From Actinomycetota bacterium (lineage in GTDB: Bacteria; Actinomycetota; Acidimicrobiia; Acidimicrobiales; RAAP-2), in assembly GCA_009701115.1 (NCBI GenBank), contig WLKR01000027.1, positions 1 to 10,615 of the forward strand: DNA of 10,615 nt, in the 5' to 3' direction. This document shows positions 6,568 to 10,615 of this stretch, in pieces (within the stretch, counting starts at the first letter, position 1; each line of letters begins with the position of its first letter). Both the position numbers and the translations under genes were made by a program. The notes below the pieces were generated by a model. It saw only the letters and a list, made by a program, of their open reading frames with translations, had not been told where the DNA came from and ran no database searches.

Positions 6568-6573
6568 AATCTA
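6568..6573 (-). promoter_or_regulatory. Candidate -10 element (TAGATT) six bases before the alpha/beta hydrolase start
   Basis: On the minus strand TAGATT, six bases (gctctc) and the ATG at 6561 follow one another. Hexamer and spacing are identical to those before the histidine phosphatase at 1716. No Shine-Dalgarno is present. This favours a leaderless mRNA starting at the ATG. It lies in the 94-bp divergent region shared with the NTF2-like gene. Confidence 0.5.
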
Positions 6574-6643
6574 CGGGTCGGCTCCGAGTGGGCTTAACTC
6601 TTCACCATGAGACGGGAAACAGTGGCGAACTGCCCCGATTCTG

Positions 6644-6649
6644 TACAGT
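6644..6649 (+). promoter_or_regulatory. Candidate -10 element (TACAGT) six bases before the NTF2-like start
   Basis: TACAGT is followed by exactly six bases (tcggct) and the ATG at 6656. There is no purine-rich ribosome site in the preceding 20 bases. No clear -35 is seen. The layout fits a leaderless transcript, divergent from the hydrolase promoter about 70 bp away. Confidence 0.45.
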
Positions 6650-6655
6650 TCGGCT

Positions 6656-7096
6656 ATGAGTAATCACCACGAAGACCCCATCGTTGCCGTTGTACACCAG
6701 TGGCACCAGCACATGGCCGGCCAGTTTCCCGGCGGCCTCGACACACTCCTAGACGACGAGTGCGTATTCCTCTCGCCGATTGTCTTCACTCCACAACGGG
6801 GCAAGGAGCTCACCAAGCTCTACCTCGGCGCCGCCGGACAGGTCTTCCCTGGTGATGCTGCTGAGTCCAAAGAAACGAAGAAGAGTTCCTTTCACTACGT
6901 TCGCGAAGTTGTTCAGGGTCACGATGCCGTATTGGAATTCGAAACAATGATTGATGGCACACAAGTCAATGGTGTGGACATGATCAAATGCAACGACGAA
7001 GGTCGCATCATTGAGTTCAAGGTGATGATTCGCCCACTCAAGGCCATCAATCTCATTCACGCCCAGATGAAGGCGATGCTCGAACAGATGCAGTAG
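6656..7096 (+). CDS. NTF2-like / SnoaL-like small protein
   Basis: The 146-residue protein shows the usual order of the NTF2-like fold. An N-terminal helix (VAVVHQWHQHMAG) is followed by a loop with LLDDECVFLSPIVFTPQRGKE, which matches the 'acts at a site, then strand, then helix' layout of SnoaL-like polyketide-cyclase/isomerase relatives. Alternating strands follow (FHYVREVVQG, AVLEFETMIDG, VNGVDMIKCNDEGRIIEFKVMIRP). The last strand pattern, GVDMIKCNDEGRIIEFKVMIRP, is typical of 'nuclear transport factor 2 family' proteins. These fold into a cone-shaped pocket and are used as isomerases, hydrolases or binding proteins, so no reaction can be assigned. It is divergent from the alpha/beta hydrolase, which may point to a shared small-molecule pathway. 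A stem-loop follows the stop. Fold confidence is good and function confidence is low. Confidence 0.82.
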   Translation: MSNHHEDPIVAVVHQWHQHMAGQFPGGLDTLLDDECVFLSPIVFTPQRGKELTKLYLGAAGQVFPGDAAESKETKKSSFHYVREVVQGHDAVLEFETMIDGTQVNGVDMIKCNDEGRIIEFKVMIRPLKAINLIHAQMKAMLEQMQ

Positions 7097-7119
7097 TGGC
7101 ATCACTTCGAGCGATGTCA
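7097..7119 (+). other. Stem-loop directly after the NTF2-like stop codon
   Basis: Bases 7097-7103 (tggcatc) can pair with 7113-7119 (gatgtca), seven pairs including one G-T type, around a nine-base loop. No T-run follows (the next bases are C-rich), so it is not a standard intrinsic terminator. It may protect the mRNA end, assist a Rho-type stop, or be chance. Confidence 0.25.
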
Positions 7120-7162
7120 CACCCCCTCCCTACTCTGGAACTACCGAAGTACCGTTGCGCGT

Positions 7163-7248
7163 CGTCAGTCTGACGCCTCGAGTCGCAAACGCTCGCTCTA
7201 CGTGGCGAGCACAAGCTGTCCGTATTCGGACCGGATTCTCAAGGAGAG
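7163..7248 (+). promoter_or_regulatory. Structured leader upstream of the dual-specificity phosphatase (several short hairpins)
   Basis: Four inverted repeats stand in a row before the phosphatase gene. Bases 7163-7168 pair with 7170-7175 (cgtcag/ctgacg, one base between, so perhaps a palindromic protein site rather than RNA). Bases 7191-7196 pair with 7205-7210 (gctcgc/gcgagc), and 7218-7222 with 7227-7231 (gtccg/cggac, tetraloop). A weak stem at 7236-7240/7244-7248 encloses part of the ribosome site. No known riboswitch is recognised. Where transcription starts is unknown, so whether all of these are in the RNA is inference. Confidence 0.3.
7241..7246 (+). promoter_or_regulatory. Shine-Dalgarno AAGGAG of the dual-specificity phosphatase gene
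   Basis: AAGGAG ends five bases before the ATG at 7252, an ideal spacing. It fixes that start codon. It also contrasts with most other first genes in the window, which lack a ribosome site and have a TANNNT box close to the start. Confidence 0.85.
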
Positions 7249-7251
7249 AAC

Positions 7252-7854
7252 ATGAGTGAAGTAAAACTGCATGAAATTGCCAACTGGCACCGCCAGGTCT
7301 GCCCCGTCACCGACTGGCTCGTCATTTCCGGAGACCTCCCCGTGGACCGCGAAGAGGCGGTCCGGAAGTTGAACGAGTGGATCGAAGCGGGTGTGACCGA
7401 CATCGTTGATGTGCGCGGAGAGTGGACGGATGAAAAGCTCGTCAATGAATTAGCGCCACATATTCGCTACCACTACCTCGGAACGCACGATGACGGCACG
7501 AGCCAGGACCAGGCGTGGTTCGACGAAGGACTCGCCGCTCTCCACCACGCCCTTGAGCATGAGAATGCCGTAGTGATGGTGCACTGCCACATGGGTGTGA
7601 ACCGAGGTCCATCAATGGCCCTCGCCTACCTGATCGACCAGGGGTGGAATCCCCTCGACGCTCTCGACGCCATCCGAAAGGCCCGCCCAATCGCCGGCAT
7701 CATCTACGCCGAGGATGCGATTACGGCCACGTCCGAGCAGCTCACAGCCGGTGGACATGAACTGGCAACAGTGCTCGATCAGACCGAGCAGTGGTTTCGT
7801 GACAACGAAATTGATATCGCCACAATTATTCGGTGGATTCGTCGAGCTGAATAG
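7252..7854 (+). CDS. Dual-specificity / tyrosine-type protein phosphatase family protein
   Basis: The 200-residue protein carries the cysteine phosphatase signature HCHMGVNRGPS. Cys112 is the nucleophile and Arg118 the phosphate binder (Cx5R), and the downstream Ser121 is at the usual leaving-group position. A general acid is expected upstream; THDDGTSQD places Asp80 or Asp81 there. The N-terminal half (SGDLPVDREEAVRKLNEWIEAGVTDIVDVRGEW) matches the dual-specificity phosphatase pattern of a strand, then 'gi..vidlr'. All catalytic residues are present, so it should remove phosphate from Ser/Thr/Tyr or a small-molecule phosphate; the target is unknown. It is probably cytoplasmic, with no signal or membrane segment. 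The C-terminal 50 residues extend beyond the core domain and look helical. It stands alone with a strong ribosome site, a structured leader, and a strong terminator after its stop. Confidence 0.9.
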   Translation: MSEVKLHEIANWHRQVCPVTDWLVISGDLPVDREEAVRKLNEWIEAGVTDIVDVRGEWTDEKLVNELAPHIRYHYLGTHDDGTSQDQAWFDEGLAALHHALEHENAVVMVHCHMGVNRGPSMALAYLIDQGWNPLDALDAIRKARPIAGIIYAEDAITATSEQLTAGGHELATVLDQTEQWFRDNEIDIATIIRWIRRAE

Positions 7855-7872
7855 TTCCACACGTCCAAAAGC

Positions 7873-7904
7873 AAACAGCCCCGGCCTTGCGGCCGGGGCT
7901 GTTT
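7873..7904. terminator. Bidirectional intrinsic terminator between convergent phosphatase and etfA
   Basis: Bases 7873-7886 (aaacagccccggcc) pair perfectly with 7891-7904 (ggccggggctgttt) around the loop ttgc, giving a 14-bp stem. Each arm ends in a short T-run in its own direction (gttt on plus; tgttt then gctttt on minus). It lies between the stop at 7854 and the opposite stop at 7922. It can end both transcripts, with the better T-run on the minus (etfA) side. Confidence 0.92.
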
Positions 7905-7921
7905 GAAAATACGAAGTACGA

Positions 7922-8875
7922 CTAGCGCGACTTGAGCTTCTCAATCAACGCTGGGAGGACCTTGTGGACGTCGCCCACAATGCCGAAGTCGGCGACCTGG
8001 AAGATCGGAGCATCGGCGTCCTTGTTAATGGCGACAATGTTCTTCGAGCCCTTCATACCGACCATGTGCTGCGTAGCACCGGAGATACCGCAAGCGATGT
8101 AGACCGTTGGCTTCACGGTCTTACCGGTCTGACCGACCTGCTTGCTGTAGGGAACCCAGCCGGCGTCCACGATGGCGCGTGAGGCACCCGAAGCACCGTT
8201 GAGCAACTTGGCAGCCTCTTCGACGAGCGCGTAAGCCGAAGCTTCGCCCAGACCACGTCCACCGGAAACCACAACTGCGGCCTCTTCGAGCTTGGGTCCG
8301 ACACGCTCTTCAACGTGCGAGGCCACAATCTTGGCTGAGTTCGTCGCACCGAGGTCGCCCGCGGCGATGGAGTTAACGCTGGCGGCAGCGCCACCAGCCG
8401 ACTCGGCGGCAAAAGACTTAGCGCGGATAACCACAATGCCGGGTCCACCGCTCGTGAAGCGAGCGTTCACAATCTGAGTTCCACCGAAGACGGGGTGCTC
8501 AGTAGTGCCGTCGGCGCTGTAGCCAGTGACGTTGGTGAGTACGCCGGTGTTGAGCTTGGCGCTCAAACGACCAGCAATGTCGCGACCGTCATACGAGGTC
8601 GGGATCAAGATGACGTCGGGAGCACCAGCGCTAGCCACGAGGGCTGCGATGGCTCCGGCGACAGGAGCGCCGGGCAGAGCGCCAGCGAGGTCGCCAGCGT
8701 CGTGCAACGTGGTTGCGCCGTACTCACCAGCTTGTGCGGCGAGAGCGGCACCCTGACCACCCCAGGTGATGGCCGAGACCGTTCCACCGAGCGTGCGAGC
8801 GTGCGTAAGGATTTCCAATGATGTAGTGGTGAGGGCGCCGTTGGCGGGCTCGACTACGACCCAAATGTTTGACAT
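7922..8875 (-). CDS. etfA: Electron transfer flavoprotein alpha subunit
   Basis: From the ATG at 8875 the protein is 317 residues, the normal EtfA size. The N-terminal alpha/beta domain starts [10 protein letters not shown]. The C-terminal FAD domain shows SGGRGLG (204-210), [10 protein letters not shown] (233-242), QVGQTGK (246-252) and the EtfA hallmark GISGATQH (263-270), followed by [10 protein letters not shown] (283-292). With EtfB it forms a soluble FAD- and AMP-binding dimer that takes electrons from acyl-CoA and related dehydrogenases and hands them to ETF-quinone oxidoreductase. The start needs a choice. Shine-Dalgarno AAGGAG is only two bases from an ATG at 8881 but eight from the ATG at 8875, so the latter is preferred. 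No dehydrogenase or ETF-quinone oxidoreductase gene is in the window. It is the second gene of an operon with etfB and ends at the hairpin terminator. Confidence 0.96.
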   Translation of the reverse strand: MSNIWVVVEPANGALTTTSLEILTHARTLGGTVSAITWGGQGAALAAQAGEYGATTLHDAGDLAGALPGAPVAGAIAALVASAGAPDVILIPTSYDGRDIAGRLSAKLNTGVLTNVTGYSADGTTEHPVFGGTQIVNARFTSGGPGIVVIRAKSFAAESAGGAAASVNSIAAGDLGATNSAKIVASHVEERVGPKLEEAAVVVSGGRGLGEASAYALVEEAAKLLNGASGASRAIVDAGWVPYSKQVGQTGKTVKPTVYIACGISGATQHMVGMKGSKNIVAINKDADAPIFQVADFGIVGDVHKVLPALIEKLKSR

Positions 8876-8883
8876 GTTCATAT

Positions 8884-8889
8884 CTCCTT
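8884..8889 (-). promoter_or_regulatory. Shine-Dalgarno AAGGAG of etfA, overlapping the etfB stop
   Basis: On the minus strand AAGGAG shares its first two bases with the etfB TAA stop (8890-8888). It is eight bases from the ATG at 8875 but two from the ATG at 8881, which decides the start in favour of 8875. The overlap suggests that ribosomes ending etfB can restart on etfA, keeping the subunits balanced. Confidence 0.8.
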
Positions 8890-9664
8890 ACAGAACCTTG
8901 ATGGATTCGAGGAAGGCGACAATCTTGTCGGCTCCATCGCCCTCATCGGTGTGCTTCTCACCCGCGGCGCGCGATTCGGCGGCCACGACTGAAGTGATTT
9001 CCTGACCGGCGCCAGCGGCACCAGTTTCGGCGGCGAGACCGAGGTCTGCAGCAGTAAGTTGCTCCACTGGCTTGCTCTTGGCCGCCATGATGCCCTTGAA
9101 GGACGCGTAGCGAGGCTCGACGACACCGGCGGTCACGGTCACGACTGCGGGCAGTGGTGAGGTCACTTCGTCGTAGCCACCGTCGGTCTGACGGTCGATC
9201 TTGACGCTGGAGCCATCAACAGTTACCGACTTCGCGAAGGTCACCGAAGGGAGACCCAAGAGCTCAGCGATCTGCACGGGGACAGTTCCGGTGTAGCCGT
9301 CGCTCGACTCAGTAGCGCAGAGCACGAGGTCGGGGTTGACGCGCTTGATAGCGGCGGCCAAGACCTTGGCGGTACCAAGGGCGTCAGTGCCACGAAGGGC
9401 GTCATCCGAAACGACGATGGCCTTAGCGGCACCCATGGCCAGAGCGTTACGCACTCCGGACAGGTCAGCGGCTGAGCCCATCGAGACAACGGTGACTTCA
9501 CCGGCGCCGGCCTTGTCGACCAACTGGAGCGCCATTTCGACGCCGTACGTGTCGGCTTCGTCGAGGATGAGCTTGCCCGTACGGTCAAGGTTGTGTGTGT
9601 TGGGATCCAACGACGCGGGCGCCGCCGGGTCTGGGATTTGCTTTACGCAAACGACAATGTTCAT
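8888..9664 (-). CDS. etfB: Electron transfer flavoprotein beta subunit
   Basis: The protein is 258 residues from the ATG at 9664, which begins MNIVVCVKQIPDP, the typical EtfB start. A GTG/TTG-type start ten codons upstream would add a tail not seen in the family. Conserved stretches include DEADTYGVEMALQL (35-48), MGSAADLSGVRNALAMGA (62-79), the AMP-pocket region ATESSDGYTGTVPVQIAELLG (117-137), and EPRYASFKGIMAAKSKP (183-199), the region that contains the dehydrogenase-recognition loop. It is the partner of EtfA in the electron-transferring dimer. The C-terminal 50 residues are alanine/glycine rich and then end in IVAFLESIKVL. It is the first gene of the operon. No Shine-Dalgarno is seen before the ATG, and a TAACAT box lies eight bases upstream. 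Confidence 0.96.
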   Translation of the reverse strand: MNIVVCVKQIPDPAAPASLDPNTHNLDRTGKLILDEADTYGVEMALQLVDKAGAGEVTVVSMGSAADLSGVRNALAMGAAKAIVVSDDALRGTDALGTAKVLAAAIKRVNPDLVLCATESSDGYTGTVPVQIAELLGLPSVTFAKSVTVDGSSVKIDRQTDGGYDEVTSPLPAVVTVTAGVVEPRYASFKGIMAAKSKPVEQLTAADLGLAAETGAAGAGQEITSVVAAESRAAGEKHTDEGDGADKIVAFLESIKVL

Positions 9665-9672
9665 AGATGGAA

Positions 9673-9678
9673 ATGTTA
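9673..9678 (-). promoter_or_regulatory. Candidate -10 element (TAACAT) eight bases before etfB
   Basis: On the minus strand TAACAT is followed by eight bases and the ATG at 9664. A TTGATT lies about 20 bases further upstream, too far for a good -35. The 155-bp gap to the divergent GNAT gene also holds an A/T-rich patch near 9715-9735, which could be a second, more distant promoter. Confidence 0.4.
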
Positions 9679-9807
9679 GAGGTTTTTGCAGCACCCCAAA
9701 TCAAGAACCCAATTTCTAATGTCCTATAACTATGGGCTTTTCAACGTGTTACCGGTCAGTAAGTAGTCGTCCGAATCCCGACTTTCTGCCTCCGGACCCT
9801 CGCTGCC

Positions 9808-9813
9808 TAGGGT
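9808..9813 (+). promoter_or_regulatory. Candidate -10 element (TAGGGT) six bases before the GNAT start
   Basis: TAGGGT is followed by exactly six bases (tgagcg) and the GTG at 9820. No Shine-Dalgarno lies between them, so a leaderless transcript beginning on the GTG is likely. This is a strong example of the recurring layout because the start codon is GTG and would otherwise be poorly supported. Confidence 0.5.
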
Positions 9814-9819
9814 TGAGCG

Positions 9820-10293
9820 GTGAACATTCGACGGGCCACCATCGCTGACTGCGACGCAATCCTCGCCCTTATACGAGACCTCGCCGAGTACGAACGCGAG
9901 CTCGATGCTGTCGAGGCCACGGTCGAATCGTTGGCGGTCACCCTCTTTGGTAGCCAGCCCACCGCCTACTGCGACCTCGTCGAAGTAGATGGCGAAGTTG
10001 TCGGCATGGCGATCTGGTTTCTCAACTTCTCTACCTGGCAGGCCAAGTACGGCATCTATCTCGAAGATCTCTTTGTTCGCCCAGCGCATCGTGGACAAGG
10101 CTTCGGCCACTCGCTTCTTAAGCACCTCGCACAAACGTGCGTGGAAAATGGGTACGGACGTTTCCAATGGTCAGTACTGGACTGGAATCAACCGGCCATC
10201 GACTTTTATACCCAGCTCGGTGCGGTGGCCATGGATGAGTGGACCGTCTACCGCGTCTCTGACGACGCCCTAATCCAGCTCGCTAACTCCTAG
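9820..10293 (+). CDS. GNAT-family N-acetyltransferase, spermidine/spermine (diamine) acetyltransferase-like
   Basis: The 157-residue protein is a complete GNAT domain. It opens NIRRATIADCDAILALIRDLAEYE, which resembles diamine acetyltransferases. LEDLFVRPAHRGQGFGHSLLK (81-101) contains the acetyl-CoA pyrophosphate loop RGQGFG (91-96), and SVLDWNQPAIDFYTQLGA (118-135) includes Tyr130, the usual general acid. LEDLFV, WNQPAIDFY and the overall length are close to the SAT1/thialysine acetyltransferase pattern, so a polyamine or lysine-like amine is the likely acceptor. This is inferred from pattern only. It transfers an acetyl group from acetyl-CoA in the cytoplasm. The GTG start agrees with the conserved N-terminus and with the TAGGGT box. 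It is divergent from etfBA and convergent with the phosphodiesterase fragment. Confidence 0.9.
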   Translation: MNIRRATIADCDAILALIRDLAEYERELDAVEATVESLAVTLFGSQPTAYCDLVEVDGEVVGMAIWFLNFSTWQAKYGIYLEDLFVRPAHRGQGFGHSLLKHLAQTCVENGYGRFQWSVLDWNQPAIDFYTQLGAVAMDEWTVYRVSDDALIQLANS

Positions 10294-10361
10294 ACCAGTC
10301 ACTGAGTTGCGAAGTCTCGATCGAAAGAAGCGGTCGAAGCTAGACGTGCACACCGACACGA
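10294..10361. other. Intergenic gap between convergent GNAT and GDPD genes
   Basis: This 68-bp stretch lies between two opposing stop codons. Only weak inverted repeats (five pairs with one mismatch-type pair around 10320-10336) can be drawn. No T-run follows on either strand, so I see no convincing terminator. Confidence 0.5.
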
Positions 10362-10615
10362 CTAGGACCGCTTTGCTAATTCCTGCAGACCGAGGGCGGG
10401 GTCATCGGTGATGATGGTGTCAGCACCCATGTCCAGCATGGAGTTGATGTCCTCTGCTTTATTGACCGTCCACACGTTGACAGCCAGACCCCAGGCGTGG
10501 GCCTGGTCCATCACGGCTTGATCCACCGTCAAAAAGTGTGGGTGGATGGCCTGTAGGCCGAGTTCGCTGGCCTTGCGGGCATTCTCTAACACCGGGGCGC
10601 GCCAGTCGAGCAGCC
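10362..10615 (-). CDS. Glycerophosphodiester phosphodiesterase (GDPD), C-terminal fragment cut by window edge
   Basis: The reading frame is open from the window end (LLDWRAPVLENARKA...) to the TAG at 10364-10362, giving about 83 residues of the C-terminal part. It matches the end of the GDPD TIM barrel. AIHPHFLTVDQAVMDQAHAWGL is the strand/helix with the conserved 'p....t...v..a...g', VNVWTVNK is the hallmark VWTVN strand, and MGADTIITDDP is the final barrel strand where the family has G(V/A)D.IITD.P. The family hydrolyses glycerophosphodiesters to glycerol-3-phosphate and an alcohol. The catalytic HRG and metal-binding residues would lie upstream, outside the window. Internal GTG and ATG codons at 10592 and 10582 are not real starts because the frame continues beyond them. 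Confidence 0.88.
   Translation of the reverse strand, partial: LLDWRAPVLENARKASELGLQAIHPHFLTVDQAVMDQAHAWGLAVNVWTVNKAEDINSMLDMGADTIITDDPALGLQELAKRS

Noticed and set aside
9715..9735. A/T-rich patch (TATAACTAT) as the main etfB promoter
   Set aside because: It could be a secondary promoter, but there is no matching -35 at proper distance, and the TAACAT box nearer the start explains the missing ribosome site better.
10320..10336. Possible terminator hairpin between GNAT and GDPD genes
   Set aside because: Only five pairs with one G-T type, and no T-run on either strand.
1..10615. Mobile elements, CRISPR arrays, phage or toxin-antitoxin genes
   Set aside because: No transposase, integrase, direct-repeat array or toxin-like small gene was seen, and composition looks even across the window.

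Overview
The window looks like chromosomal DNA of a moderately high-GC actinobacterium. The main reason is the trio of MSMEG_4193-family histidine phosphatase, DUF3090 protein and SCO1664-family kinase-like protein, which I know as an essentially actinobacterial gene set. An actinobacterial-type Fpg/Nei glycosylase, an F420-type FrhB-like flavoprotein and an adjacent EtfB/EtfA pair fit this. An Acidimicrobiia-like lineage is a guess; nothing here fixes the taxon. No tRNA, rRNA, insertion sequence, phage gene or CRISPR array is visible, and no intergenic gap exceeds about 160 bp.

Layout: positions 1-503 (minus) hold the N-terminal part of an Fpg/Nei DNA glycosylase cut by the window edge. Divergent from it is a stand-alone FrhB-like iron-sulfur flavoprotein (570-1688), followed by a tightly packed three-gene unit (1716-3528): histidine phosphatase, DUF3090 zinc-ribbon protein and kinase-like protein, joined by two ATGA start/stop overlaps. 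This unit meets, stop codon on stop codon, a minus-strand run read 6561 to 3525: alpha/beta hydrolase, short-chain dehydrogenase and MFS transporter. Divergent from the hydrolase are an NTF2/SnoaL-like protein (6656-7096) and a dual-specificity-type phosphatase (7252-7854). A perfect 14-bp stem-loop terminator separates the latter from the convergent etfBA operon (9664 to 7922). A GNAT acetyltransferase (9820-10293) diverges from etfBA, and the C-terminal end of a glycerophosphodiester phosphodiesterase closes the window.

The most striking pattern is in the start sites. Six genes (FrhB, histidine phosphatase, SDR, hydrolase, NTF2-like, GNAT) have a TANNNT hexamer exactly six bases before the start codon. 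Two more (Fpg, etfB) have it eight bases before. That is the layout expected for a -10 promoter element driving leaderless mRNA. Good Shine-Dalgarno sequences appear only where a leader or upstream gene exists (dual-specificity phosphatase and etfA). The best candidate for an under-described system is the phosphatase / DUF3090 / kinase-like trio: a putative phosphate-adding and phosphate-removing pair translated in lockstep with a zinc-ribbon protein of unknown role.
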